Shown: piece by piece, positions 1 to 12,389 of the stretch
Numbering within the stretch: the first letter of the stretch is position 1
Layout: each line of letters begins with the position of its first letter
Assembly: GCA_003116995.1 (NCBI GenBank)
Contig: BDSL01000077.1
Coordinates: forward strand, 372,001-436,000
Length of the DNA stretch: 64,000 bases
Reading direction: 5' to 3'
Origin: Yamagishiella unicocca
Taxonomy: Eukaryota; Chlorophyta; Chlorophyceae; Chlamydomonadales; Volvocaceae
Notes under the pieces: model-generated
Seen by the model: only the letters and a program-made list of their open reading frames with translations
Database searches by the model: none
Told to the model about the DNA's origin: nothing
Program-made: the position numbers and the translations under genes

Positions 1-355
1 GTGAGTCGGCGGGTCCGCCACAGCCCACCAGCACTGCATGCGCCAGTCCACCGCCTCCACAGGCCCGCGCCTCCTGTTTGACGACGTCGGTCGTTGCGCA
101 GTGGCACGGCTCGGATTAGAACCGGGGTCCTCCTGGTGCCGAGGGAACAGTGGCATGGAGGATGTCCTCTGCGCCTTGGCACACGCGGGCAGCTCGTGAC
201 GATGCGTCCCAGCGTGCGCGCGGGCCGGGCTGCCCCTTGACACATAGCCTCAACCGAACGGCAGACTCTTTCCGTCGCGCTTCACGGGCGGTCGTCGTCA
301 TGGCGCCGCGGTCCTGATCCCCCTTTGCGGCCCCGCGCCCGCCCTTCCTAAACAG

Positions 356-3300
356 GAGCGCTGGCTTCCCCAGCCCCAGCCACATCGATGAAAACACTCC
401 GCACAGCCTGGCGCTGGACCCCGACCTCATCCGGGGACTGGGGCTGGACCTGGGCATTCTGGGGCAGCACGGTAGGGCCCGGGGGGGATGGGAGGCGTTG
501 GCGGTGCTGATTGAGACAACAGGGTTTCCAAGGCAAGCCAGAGGGGCTGGAGAGGCCGGACTTGGTGTCCGTCGTGGATGGCCGCAACCAGCTGTTCCGC
601 TGTTTCGCCCCTCAGCGGCTGATAGGGCAGCACGGCACCCCTCCCCCGGCGCCCGGGGCCTGCGACACCTCCCTCGCCTCACCCCTGGTTTCCTGGCCCC
701 TCCCTGGAGCTACCCACCCCTAGCCCATATGCGTGAAGCGCGCGCTCCCGCCCACCGTGCGTGTCCCGTCCTGCAGCGCCCTGTTGACCCCCCACCCTGT
801 TGATTCACCGCCCTCGGTTTGTAGGCCGTGGATTCGCGGATTCTCTTATCAAACCCCGTCACCCCGTATCCTCGCTTTTATCTTAAATGCCGACTTACGG
901 GCTTCCTCCTAAACCCGCCCCTCGCTCTTGCCCTCGCCCTCGTCGCAGCCCCCATCAAGAGCAACAAGAGCATGCGGGGCCACGCGAACGTCATCCGCGC
1001 GGCCGCCGTGGGGCAGCCCAACCCGGAGCTGGAGCGCTTCATGATCAACCTGGCGGTGTGCAACACGGTGGTGCCGGCCATCAGCGACGAGGGGCACTTC
1101 GTGTACCAGGTGGGAGAGGGCGCGGGGAGGGAGCGGGGGAGGGGAGGGTGCGGATGCGTGAGGGAAGCGGGGGGGGGGGGGATTTTGCACAAGACATGAA
1201 AACCCGTGCATAGAAGAAGGAAGGACTAAAGTGCGAGCCCGAGATATGTTTGGAACACGCCGTGTTTGCTGTCTGGGAGGGGGGGGGGTGAAGTTATAAA
1301 CGGAATCCCCCCTTCGCGGTCGGCCTCACTCCACCAGCCGCCGGCCCCCGCCCCGCCCGGGGTCAGACCGTCAGACTGCCAAACCGAAATCTTCTCCCGG
1401 TGGTAGTTCCTCTCCCTCTCTCTTTTTCCTATGTCGTACCCAACGGCTTCCTCACACCTCCCCCCCCCATCCCGCCATCAGGCTTCCTCCCCCGATGAGG
1501 AGGCGCTGGTCACCGGCGCCGCCTTCCTGGGCTATCGCCTCTACAGCCGCTCCACCGACAAGGTGGTCGTGGAGGTCCTTCGCACCGGCGAGTTCCTGGA
1601 CTACCATGTAGGGCCGGGGTAGCCCAGGAAACCCGGGGGGGGGGTTTTAGAGAATCCGTGGATCCACGGGGGGAGGACATCGACAAGGAGGAAAAGAGGG
1701 ACAACCAGGTAATCCATCCATAGGAGGAATGACACAGGAGGAGGAGGGAAAGTTCGGGGCGGGGGAGAGGGGCAGCGAGGAAATCCATAGGCGAAACGAT
1801 ATAGGAGGAGGTGGGATAGGCGCGGAGGAGAGGGGCAGCGAGGAAACCTACAGGAGAGGGAGAGGAATGTAGGTCGGGAGGAGAGGAGCGAGGGCGCTCC
1901 GTGGGAGTGTGAGCGAGCGCATTAGGGGAGGAGCCGAGGAGGCACCTCGGCAAGGGCGTGGCCTCGGTGCAGCGCGTAGCGATGGGATGACTGGTGGGGA
2001 AGGCACGGGGCTCGCGAGCCTTCTGGTGTTGCCATCGTCGGGGGATAGAAGATGCCGATGGGGTGCCGCCACGACCCCGAGCACTGCAAACCCCAAACCG
2101 GACTCCTTCACCCCTGGTATCCTGGAGCCGTGAGCGACGAGACACGACGGATTTCCCCCTCCAAATACACATTCCCCCTCTTCCCCCCGCCTCTTCTCGG
2201 CTTTGCACTCCATAATATAGTTCACTTTTCCTTCTTCACTGCACCCAGCGTCGTCGCGTCCGTGTGTGTAGCATGCGCGCGCGTCCCGGCGTCCGAAGGC
2301 TATGCACACGCTACATTTCCCCAGTCGCGTTACCGGTTCTATTACTGTATCCCCCCGCCTGTCCCCTGGCCCATGGGCCCCCAGGTTCTGGCCGTGCTGG
2401 AGTTCAATTCCGACCGCAAGCGAATGTCCATCATCGCCCGCTGCCCCGACGGCACCGTCAAGCTGTTCTGCAAGGGCGCGGACACCATGATCATGACGCG
2501 AGTCACCACGCAGCAGCCGAGGGTGTCCAACGTGCGGCGAGACCTGGTGCGTGGAGACCAGCTGGGCTGAGCTGTGGCGGGGGGTGGGGGCGGGGGTGGG
2601 GGTGGCGGCGGCGGTGGTGGTGGCGGTGGTGGTGGTGGTAGTGGGGCTCCGGAGGGGCGCACTGGGAGGAGTGGAACGGCAGCAGCGAACACCTACCCTC
2701 TTACTTCTTGGGGTTTTCGCGTGGGTTGTGTTTTTGATGCCTATGCATGGTTGCCACTCACGTTTCCCCCACGGGTTGCCACACACGTTTCCCCCACGGG
2801 TTTCCTCTCCTACCCCGATACCCCAAATACTTCAATACCCAATCCCCCAATACCCACTACCCCAATACCCAATACCCCAATACCCCTCTCCACCCTCATG
2901 CCCCGCCCGGCGTAGGAGGAGATGGCGCAGGCGGGCTACCGCACGCTGTGTATTGCCGAGAAGGAGCTCAGCGAAGTGGCGTATTCCAAGTGGGCGGCGC
3001 AGTACGACGCGGCCTGCGTGGCGCTCACGGTGGGGACGGGGCCTTATGAAGGCGAAGGTTGCTGGGGCCTCGCATGCCGCTCCCGGCACCTCATGGCCCC
3101 TGCTGAACCTGCTGCCACCCACCTGTCCCTTCTGTTTTTAAACGGTTTTTTCGGGCATCCACGGGTCTCCCTCGAACCCACCTGTCCCTATACCTGATCA
3201 CACCCGCTGCGTCTGCAGCAACCTGCATCCACGTAATCCTCCAAGACCAATAATGCTACCCCTATCCCTTTCCCTCGCACCATCACCTCGGGTTCTCCCC

Positions 3301-6300
3301 TATGCCGCCACCCAGGACCGCGAGGGCAAGGTGTCCGATGTGAGTGAGGCCATCGAGAAGGAGATGGAGCTGTTGGGGGCCACAGCCGTGGAGGATAAGC
3401 TGCAGGTGGGTTGGGAGGGGGGCAGCTGGAGGATAATCTGCAGGCGGGTCGGGGGGGGGCAAAGAGAAAACCAGTGAGCAGAACATCGCTCGGGGCGGGG
3501 GGTGAGTGGCGACCCGCGGGTCGGCGCATGGACGGGAAACGACCCAGGGGGGAAAAGGTTTGGAACACGCGTTGGTGTCTCCGGAGGGACCGGCGGGATG
3601 GGAGGGATGGCTGATGGCGGCGCGCAGGTAGCAGGCGCTGTCGGGTGCGACCCAAGGGTCCGAACGGCACAAGACCCTTGACGACATGCCTCTGTGTGCC
3701 CCGCCTCCCCAACCGCCAACCGCCACCCATGTGATGCAGGACGGCGTACCTGAGGCGATTGAGGCGATGCTGATGGCCGGAATTGGCGTCTGGGTCCTCA
3801 CCGGTGACAAGGTGGGTGCTGCATCGCGTGTGGCTGTGTGCCGTGGCAGCTGCCCCCTCCGCCCTCCAAACACACACAGGTCCGCTCTCCTCACATCCTC
3901 GCTCCGATACCGCACCCACACCAAACCAGACCTGATTTTCTTGCGCCGAAACCCGCATTTCTGGATCCCCACGCCACCCGTTCCCCAGGTCGAGACGGCC
4001 GTGTCCATCGCGCTGTCTTGCCGGCTGTTCACGGAGGAGATGGCGCTGGTGGAGCTGCGGGAGAGGGACTTCGAAGGCGCGGATGACGCGTCCAAGGAGG
4101 CCTCGGTGCGCCACACCTCATAGACGCGTCTTTTTCTTGTGCCCAACTCGACACATGTGTCTAACTCGACAGATGTGTCTAGCTCAATAGGTGTGCCTCG
4201 CCTAAATCGATGTGTCTAATTCAATAGGTGTGTCTAATTCAATCTATGTTCATAGCTCAATAGGTGGTGTGTCCAGCTCAATACATGTGTCTAACCCAAT
4301 AGATGCGTCTGACTCAATAGATGCGTCCTACTCAAGAAGCAGGTGTGTTGTTGTTGGCACGAACCCCCACCACACCTCGCCGCGCTGCGCTGCGTGGCAC
4401 CCCGTGTGTCTTACCATCAACTGCACCGCACTCGTCGCGTGCAGTGAAGCGACCTCACGACCGAGCTTCCATCCCTACTCTGCGCGCCTCAAGTCGCCGT
4501 CCACCGTGCCCCTCCCCCCCCCCGGAGGGGCCGCCATGCGCCAACTATCCTGTCCCGTCGGGCGTAAAACGGTTCTTACACCCCCCCTCCCCCCGGGAAG
4601 ACCCTCCCGGTGCCTTTACGTAACCCCCCGGGAAGCCAAAGCGCCAGCTGTTATACCCACGTCGTGTAACCGAGTCTTTATGCCACCTCTCCCTCCCCCC
4701 GGCTGCGTCCTCCGCGCCCGCTGCAGATCCTGCGCGGCAAGCAGGACGAGGCCAAGATGGAGCAGACCCGCCTGGAGGCCGAGTACGGCGCCGGCTGCGG
4801 CCCCATGGTGGGCCTGGTGGTGGAGGGCGGCGCGCTGGCTCGGCTGCTGAACCCGCTGCACGCCAGCCAGCTGGTGGACCTGTGTACGGCGTCCAAGAGC
4901 GTGGTGTGCTGCCGAGTCAGCCCCATGCAGAAGGCGCTGGTGGGTGCAGGGAGGGGGGGGTGCAGGGAGGGGGTTGCAGGGAGGAAGAGGGCAGCGTAGG
5001 AATGGCGTTTTGGCGGCACATTAGCAGGTGAGGAGGGCCACCTGGAGTCCAGGTCTTGGCTGTGGTGGCTGCTCAGGAGGGGGGTGTCGGTATGCCTGGG
5101 CGAGCGGTGCCAGGGCGTGCGTACGGTGTACGGCTGGTGTGGAAGGGCTGAAGGAGGAGCCCTACGGCTGGGGATCCTGGAGCCACACGGGATCTCAAGG
5201 ACGATAGGACCCGAAACCAAAGCCGCCCTCTTTTCTCGCGCCTCGCTGCCATGTCGCTGCCAGGTAGTCAAGCTGGTGCAGCGGGAGCGCAAGGCCATAG
5301 TGCTGGGCATCGGCGACGGCGCCAACGACGTCAGCATGATCCAGGTGCGGTCCCACGCGGGCGGGGGAGGCAGGGGCGCGGCTGCACGGCTGTATTGCGG
5401 GACTGCCCCACGTTGTGTTGGACGGCTTGGCTGGTGGCAGGGTTGGGCGGCACCGTAGTCGCCGTCGCCCCGGGTTCGTAACCCACACCGCTCAGACCAG
5501 CTCAACCACGCACACGTTGCCTCGCCACCCACGTTGCTTCCGCCTACATATGGCATTCGGTCCCATTCGGTCCCCACCTTGAAAATAAAAATTGGCCTCA
5601 TGCCCTGGTGCCTGTTTAGGCTGCCCACATTGGCTGCGGCATCAGCGGTCGCGAGGGGCGCGCCGCCGTCATGGCCTCGGACTACTCGTTCGCACAGGTG
5701 AGGCGGGCTGGGGGAGTGACCGCGCCAAGATGTAAGGTTGCGAGGGTGGCACGGTCATGGATGGAAAAAGCGTCGTACCCGTGTGGATCTGTGTACGACA
5801 TGTTGCTTGAGACTCCCACCGTCTATTAGGTCTGCGGCGTCCTGATGGTTAGCGATACTTCCCCTCGAACCCACAACACGGGTTTTCCTTGCACCCCACG
5901 ACTGAAGCACCCCTGCCCCTGCTCCCCCCGGCGTCGCGCAGTTCAAGTACGTGGCGCGGCTGATCCTGCTGCACGGGCGCGCCGCCTACAAGCGCAACAC
6001 GGAAGTCGTGTGGTACGCGTTCTACAAGAACTGGATCTACAACATGGTCCTCATGTACTTTGGCTTTGTAACGGGTGAGTCATGTCCTCATCACGCGCCG
6101 CCATGCAATTACCGTAACGTCACTGCCACTGTCGACCGTGCCATCCCCCTCCCCACCCTGCACGGCCTCCCCACCCTGCCCCACCCGCGCAGGGTTCTCC
6201 AGCCAGCCGCTGTTCACCTCGGGCCTCATCGCGACGTTCAACGTGTTCTTCACGTCGGCGCCGACTGTGGCGTTTGCGGTGCTGGAGCAGGACGTCTCAA

Positions 6301-8303
6301 TTGTGGGTAGCTGTGTGGGGCTTCAGGATTATGGCGTCGTACATGCCTCCGCCCTTTGACCCGCACCCCACCAACGCCGCCCCGCTGGCTCCCTTAACCC
6401 GCACCCAACCAAACCCTCAGGCCACGGTCCTGGCCACGCCCAAGCTGTACGCCGAGACCATGACCGCGACTCGCAAGCAGTTCCTCCTGGAGCAGCTGTG
6501 GTGGTTGGCGCTGGTATGTCGTGGCAGGAAGGGGCAGGGGCGGGGCGGGTGCAGTAGCAGCAGCTTGGGGCAGCATAGCAGGCAGCAGGCGCCGCTAAGG
6601 CATCCAGGCAGCAGCAGGCGCAACAGTACAACGTGAGAGAACGTTGCAAGAGGCGGGGCCCACCTCGTTTGAGGTACAACATGCGCGCGAGGTGGTGTCA
6701 GTAAACCTACGCACTCGTGCGGGGTGGGCTCCCGGATGTTAAAACTAGCTCAGTCGAGCAAAATTGAGGCTTGATATCATCGTTAACAAATGGTGGTTAG
6801 GTGGAGCATCCCTTCCGCCCCGCCTCGTGTCCCCCTGTTCGCCCCGCCCTGTCCGGGTCCTAACGCCACTCCTCCCCCCGCCTCGTTGCCCCACAGGCCT
6901 CCTTCCACTCGCTCTGCATCTACTTCCTGCCCGTCTACTCCATGACCTCCCCCAATAAAGACGGGCGGTTCTACGACTGGGAGATGGTGGGGGCCACTGT
7001 GTACACGGGAATCATCGTGACGGTCAACCTAAAGGTGCGGCCGGGGCCTTATGGGTTCAGGGGCTTTCTCTCATACCCCCGCCCGCCCACGCCCACGCGC
7101 CGACCCACGGGCTTCCTCTCATACCCCCGCCCTCCCCCGCCCACGCCGCAGATCGCGCTGCGCACCCGCTACTGGACCTGGGTCAACCACCTGTGCATCT
7201 GGGCCTCCATCGCCATCTGGTGGCCCTACGTTATTGGCTACTCGGCAGTGTTCCAGGTGGGTTCGGTGGGTGGGTGCTCCAGGGAGGGAGGTGACGGCCC
7301 CAGGGAGGGCGGTGGCAGCGTGCCCGACATGCGGCTTCTAGGGGGAGGACGGACAGCATGACCGGCATGCAGCCCCAGGCCCATGTACACCTTGGTTGTA
7401 GTTACGAAAAGGGCCCAGGTGTGACACACACATGTTTGCTGCGTCCTTACCCCCCCCCCCCGTGCAACCGGGACCTTCCGTGCGCCCCGCCCCCCGATTC
7501 CGACATCGCAGGTCGCACAGGTGTCCGGTGCCGCGGACATGAGCGGTGTGGCCCTGGACATGATGGCCGGGCCGGAGTTCTGGCTCACTGCGGTGGTGCT
7601 GGTGCCCGCCATGAGCCTGCTGCCCGACATCACGCACCTCTCCTTCCAGCGCACCTTCGCGCCCAAGCCGTTCCAGATACACCAGGTGGGCAGAGAGGAA
7701 CTGGGAACCCCCGGTGGCCAGACACACAAAGGAGGGAAACGCGTACATACCGATAGGTGATGGGGACGGGGAACGTTGGGACGCCTGGTGAGGGCTTGGA
7801 CTGGTGCATTGGTGGATGCGTGACAAGGTGCAGCTGGTTCTGGAGGGGGATGGGAAAGGGGGGAAGGCGACCAAGCTGAGCCCTGCCGGTGCCGCGCTTG
7901 CGCTGCCGCTGGCTGGATGTGCGGGCGCTCTGCGCTGTGGGCCATGGAATTCCCCTATCGATGGAGTACCAAACGACGCCGCGTGCCAAACCACCATACA
8001 TCACTTCCAACCGCGGCTGGCGTCAGGTGCCCCCAAATGAACTTTGAGTTTTTCCTCCCGGGAACCCGATTGCGTCCGGTTGCTCACCTTACCTTGCTGC
8101 CCACCCCATGCCGCTGCACACGGTGTTGCACACCCCACGTGCGCGTACGTCAGGAGATCGAGTGGAAGCGAGACCTGAACGCCGAGATGTCGCGAAGACT
8201 GGGGCTGACGCCGCCGGCACCACGGGGCGCTGGCGATGCCGCCATCACCGCGGACTCGAGGCATGTGTCCCAGGGTGACGTTCAGCTCGCGACGCAGGCG
8301 TAG
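356..8303 (+). CDS. P4-type ATPase (phospholipid flippase), 3' portion, 18 exons
   Basis: Lipid flippase of the P4 P-type ATPase family, which moves phospholipids to the cytosolic leaflet of membranes. Exons: 356-471, 949-1109, 1482-1607, 2385-2546, 2916-3029, 3316-3405, 3740-3811, 3989-4105, 4727-4939, 5264-5344, 5620-5697, 5942-6074, 6193-6302, 6421-6513, 6897-7034, 7152-7256, 7512-7685, 8154-8303 (TAG). All phases join, giving about 743 residues. Visible in order: CNTVVP segment, [27 protein letters not shown] (nucleotide-binding domain), [22 protein letters not shown], then the hinge [11 protein letters not shown]. Several C-terminal membrane helices follow (for example [16 protein letters not shown] and [16 protein letters not shown]). 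The N-terminal helices and the phosphorylated DKTGT motif lie left of the window, which itself opens with a GTGAGT donor-like sequence. The first exon listed encodes a poorly conserved linker and is less sure. The acceptor at 7511 could instead be at 7520. The family call is very secure; the substrate is unknown. Confidence 0.95.
2575..2645 (+). other. G-rich intron tract, potential G-quadruplex
   Basis: Long run of GGGG and GGT/GGC triplets on the coding strand, inside the flippase intron between exons 2385-2546 and 2916-3029. It contains well over four G-runs within 30 bases, enough for a quadruplex in the transcript. The same intron later holds a C-rich AATACCCC-type repeat (about 2815-2890) with the opposite strand bias. 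No coding role is seen. Confidence 0.5.
4140..4335 (+). repeat. Intronic minisatellite, about 17-19 bp unit
   Basis: Degenerate tandem copies of a unit like TGTGTCTAACTCAATAG, about ten copies, within the flippase intron 4106-4726. Copies differ by a few substitutions and small length changes. It has no reading frame of interest. Confidence 0.75.
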
Positions 8304-10227
8304 GTGGAGGCACCACGGGTTGCCTTATCTATCTGTTTGGGTATTTCACGACAACCGACCGCGTGCCAGAGCTGTGACCGAAATGCGAAGCGCGGCACCG
8401 GCGCTAGTAGCTGGGTGAGCGGAGACATGTTGCGGGGTACTGGTGTGTTCAAGGGGTGTGGCTAGAAGGCCCGGTTACACGAGGTTGGAAGCGAAAGACA
8501 GAAGCTAAAAAGGGCGAGGGGTTTTCGGACACGCGGTTGAGTACGCGTGCCGGTCAAGGGATGTGTGGGAGGCGGTTGCTCCGGCTATGACGGCCCCGCT
8601 GGTTGGTGCCCAAGCGCGTGCAGGCCTGGCGGCCGCTTTACGGCCACGATATGAGACTCCCACCTCACTTTAGGCTTAGCGAGTTGCATTGGGTGGGTGC
8701 ATTACTGGGTAGTGTCGCGGAGACGCCGTCTTGGGACGAGGCGACGTGCTGGCAAGTAGGATCATCTCTCTACCGTATCAGGGTTTCAGTAGGGCTGGGG
8801 CCACTTGGGCACCCTCCTCCTCCTCCGCGGCCAAACCAGGCACTGTGTGATGATCACACTGTGATCACTTGATCGGAGCGTGCAGCGCCGAGCGCGCAAC
8901 CACCTACTGCCCGGAGGGCAGCGCCAATTCTTGCTATGGGCGGGGCCTTTGTTGCCGTACAGCAGTACGGCGAACGGACTCATTTATGGCGCCACCGGCC
9001 ACGCGCCCCCGGGTTGTGCACCGGAGGACTTTTGAGAGGGAGGGCATCGATCAGAAGTGCGCGTGCCGATCAACATGGCACCCTACTGGCCACGCGCCAC
9101 CGGGTTGCGCATTGGGACTTAGGGAAGGGGCACCGCACTGCTGGGGGCCAGCAGCTACCTGGCCGTGACATGCCCCAGGAGGCAGGTGTGGCGGTGAGGC
9201 GCACGGGTGCGGGTCAGATAGGGAGGGGTGCATGCTCACACCTCATGATTGGTCCTCTGGGCCCACTGTAACGTGACTCAGCGCATGACCCAACTCCACC
9301 GCCGCTACAATCGTGCTATTAAAAGGCAGGTATGGTGCCATCATGAACAGGAGAGCTCTTGGTCTGGAACCCACTGTAACCGTTACAACAACAAAAAAAG
9401 CTGCACGACAGCCGGGTGCAAGCACGCAACACGTACAGGAGTAAGTACCACGCTGCAGCTTGGAATGGGCGTGGTCGTCACCTGGGAGTTGGCAGTCCCT
9501 GCTCCGTTGGTCCGGGTCCTCGTGCTAGCAGTTGCGGATTACTATTGGGGCGCGGCGCCGTTGAGGATTACTAAAATGGCGTAACGCCGTTGAGCATTGA
9601 GATGGCCCATGACAAGGTGGCATCGAGCCTCATGTGAAAGAGGGGCCACCCACTTAAGAGGACCCCGGGTCGTAAACCAGGCGGCGATGTGGGCGTCATG
9701 TCGGCAAGTTGGAGGGTTGCGAGGAAACAAACTAGAGACATGCACCGCTACGCCTAATGTAGCATGACGACAGCCTATAAATGCAGACGGTGTGTAACAG
9801 TGTATGCGATATGCGGTCCTCCTTTTTCATACCGGTAACATGCCGGTCTTGACCAACTCCGAAGCCTACAACTGTGCATGCACGTGCCGCCCGACGGTGT
9901 GCTCCACCGTACAACGGTCAAACCCAAAGCAGCCGCACGCTCCACCGGCAGTGACCCCCTGACCATCACGTACCTTGCCCGTTACTGGGTGCCGCCCAAC
10001 GTTCGTCCCTAGGATAACACAGGCGCCCAGGCCAAGCGCCGCACCAAATAAAGCAGCCGCATGCGCCCCTACCCCATGCCCTGGGCTCCCCGTCGCTGCT
10101 TGCTCCGTGGTCAGGGACGGCCCAGATGTACATCCTCAGCCCCTGCCGATCAAAGTCCGATCCGCCATCAACTCCGCTGCTAACTAACGCAAATGCACCT
10201 AGCCACCGGCTATAGCTCCCGACCTGG
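8304..10227. other. Intergenic region between convergent genes (two 3' UTRs)
   Basis: No gene is supported here. The stretch separates the flippase stop (+, 8303) from the PDI-like stop (-, 10228), so it should hold both 3' UTRs. TGTAA on the + strand is at 9267-9271 and 9375-9379. A local direct duplication of roughly 25 bp lies near 8995-9015 and 9088-9108 (GGCCACGCGCC..CCGGGTTG). All open frames are short and show no conserved motif. Confidence 0.6.
9375..9387. terminator. Palindromic TGTAAC-C-GTTACA, candidate two-way poly(A) signal
   Basis: TGTAA is the usual volvocine poly(A) signal. Here it occurs on both strands within 13 bases, about 1.07 kb after the flippase stop and about 0.84 kb after the PDI-like stop. 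The function is inferred from position only. The same 18-base string starting here recurs in a kinesin intron at 24162-24179, so it may belong to a repeat. Confidence 0.4.
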
Positions 10228-12389
10228 CTACAGCTCCTCCTTATCCTTCTGCAGCATCTCGACGGCAAGGCCTCCATGGCGCCCCCGCCGCACCAACAGC
10301 GGCTCTTCGCCCCCGCTGAGCTGTGCCGTGGCCTCTGCCGCATGGACCCCGCTGGTAGCGTCCCTGCCCTCAGGGACCGTAGGCGGCATGTCCGAGCTCG
10401 CGCCGCTACGCGTCGTCACTTGCGGTCCGGACGTGCCGTCACCGGCGCCGCCACCGCCACCCGCGCGTTCAGCCGCACCCGCGGCCGCGGCGCCACCGTC
10501 CTGCAGCAGCAGCAGGTGCTCCTCCTCCTTCGACCACGGCGCGCCGGCGTCAGCACCCGACGGCAGCTCCTGCCCTGCCGGCTTGTCGTACACGCCGGCC
10601 TGCATAAGCGTGGCTTCAGACGCGCTCCCGCCACCGGCTGAGGCCGCCACAGCTTCATTGACGCTGGTTGAGTCAGATCCCTGACCACCGGCGACGCCAC
10701 CCATATCTGTGTCTTGGGCGGGGCCTCTAGTGCCACCGGCGCTACCACCACCGCCGCCGCCACCGCTGTCCTTGGGAGCCGCAGCCTTCCCTGCCGACGG
10801 GGCGGCAGCCTGGACAGGTCGTTCGCCGCGTCGCGGTGCGATGTATTTTTCGTGCATCCTCCTCAGAAATGGGTTCATGAGATCTACGTGATAAAAATCA
10901 GCCTTGTACGTCTCGACCGCCTGAATGCATCACACGGGAGGGGGCCAGGACGTGAGCGAGGCTCTTACCTCCTCAACAGGGCCGCACGTGTGTGGTTTCG
11001 GTGATGTGGGTCGGGGCTGGGCCGCACGTGTGTGGTTTCGGTGATGTGGGTCGGGGCTGGGGCGCACGTGTGTGGTTTCGGTGATGTGGGTCGGGGCTGG
11101 GGCGCACGTGTGTGGTTTCGGTGATGTGGGTCGGAGCTGGGGCGCACGTGTGTGGTTTCGGTGATGTGGGTCGGGGCTGGGGCGCACGTGTGTGGTTTCG
11201 GTGATGTGGGTCGGGGCTGCTGGAGGAGGGGGGTCCCCGAGATGGGGAGGGGTTGCGGCGCACGCTGTGGCAGCTCGTCAAACTGCAGTGCAGTGCAGTG
11301 TGCGCTTCACACGTGCATGGTTCCGCGTCCGGAAAGTAAGCGATCATCCAGTGTCCTCATACGGCCCGGGTCGTACATGGGACGACAGCGACGCACCCGT
11401 CCGTCTAGGTACAGCTTCAGCGTGGGCGTGTGCTGCACACCGAGTCGCTCGCACAGATCCTCGTCTTGCATGCAGTCGAACCTGCCAGACAGACAAAACA
11501 CGAGGCATATTCCTTGGACATCGGGATCGGAGGAGAGGCATGGAAGGTGCATAGGCGCTTGAGACCGCCAGGCAGACGAGCTGATGCAAACTAAGCCGGC
11601 GGGTCGCGAGGTGCACGGGGGAGTGCGCTGCCTTTGGCAATGCGCGCGTGCGGGAAGCGATGCGGGGCACCCGACACCTCTGGTGGAAAGGGGAGGAACG
11701 GACGATGCAGGAGGAGGGGCAGGATACGGTAGTAGTGATTTCAATTGCGCTGAAAGGGCGTGCAAGGGCGCGGGCTGACATGTGACTGTGCGCGGGCACA
11801 TGCTAAAGCCGTGCCACAGAACACAACCGATATTAAGGTACTACTTGCCTAGCAATTACGATTTCGTCGTTGTTCTTGAAGGACTCGCCCAGGGTGTCCC
11901 ACTGGCCCGCCATGCGCTTGCAGCCGCGGCACCATGGCACGTAGAACATCACAAACCATAACCTAATGGTGGAAAGTCAAATTAAGGCCGCAATGGACGG
12001 CGAAGGACGTAAGCCCGAGTCTTTTTGGGTCGGCTAGGGACCAAATTGGAATAACGACCCGTGGGTCTGAGCTTATTGACCCTGCGCTTGGCGGCTCAGC
12101 GCCCCTGCTTGCCGTCTGCAGATCAGGTGACTGGAAGGCTTCCAGACGTGTTTCAAAAGGCAGCAGCAGACCACCATTGCGTAGGGCCTGCCCAGCAATG
12201 CGCGCCGCACCTGCCGTCTCCGACTGAGCCCCGGAACGTCCACAGATTGAGCTCGACAGCGCTTGAACTCGGAGGCATTGCTTGAGATGGTGGCATCTGT
12301 GACATCACAGTTGTAATGAACGTCACGCGAGGTGAAAGTAGGAGCGCTATGCAGAGTACTATCCATCGGAATAGCCTATGCCGCAGCAT
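10228..12389 (-). CDS. PDI-like thioredoxin-domain protein, secretory pathway (CRGC active site)
   Basis: Predicted disulfide oxidoreductase of the protein disulfide isomerase type. Exons (minus strand): 12389-12211, 11962-11849, 11481-11301, 10920-10228 (TAG); 388 residues. An ATG opens a clear signal peptide (MLRHRLFRWIVLCIALLL), so entry into the ER is expected. The single thioredoxin domain shows SSAVELNLWTF, then VMFYVPWCRGCK with the redox pair at about Cys71/Cys74, then FDCMQDEDLCERLGV and the cis-Pro in HTPTLKLY (about Pro117). From about 159 on there is a conserved-looking stretch (AVETYKADFYHVDLMNPFLR) and a long Gly/Ala-rich tail without a visible KDEL signal. Intron 2 uses a GC donor (AG|GCAAGT), required by phase. 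The donor at 11300 is the weakest call; the third intron holds a minisatellite that could hide a small exon. The gene lies head-to-head with a thioredoxin gene. Confidence 0.85.
10979..11218 (-). repeat. 40-bp minisatellite in intron of the PDI-like gene
   Basis: About six near-identical 40-bp copies (containing GTGTGTGGTTTCGGTGATGT). Because 40 is not a multiple of three, the repeat is open in all three minus frames, each cycling through a 40-residue period. It ends at GAGGAG|GTAAGA (10968), a good donor 48 bases before the acceptor of the last exon. It is placed in an intron in the preferred model, but a repeat-derived alternative exon cannot be excluded. Confidence 0.85.

Noticed and set aside
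1848..2786. 312-codon minus-strand frame opposite the flippase
   Set aside because: It lies antisense over a confirmed flippase exon and introns, and is low-complexity with Gly/Thr/Pro runs from the G-rich tract.
10979..11218. CRISPR-like array
   Set aside because: The copies are contiguous 40-bp repeats without unique spacers, in a eukaryotic intron: a minisatellite.
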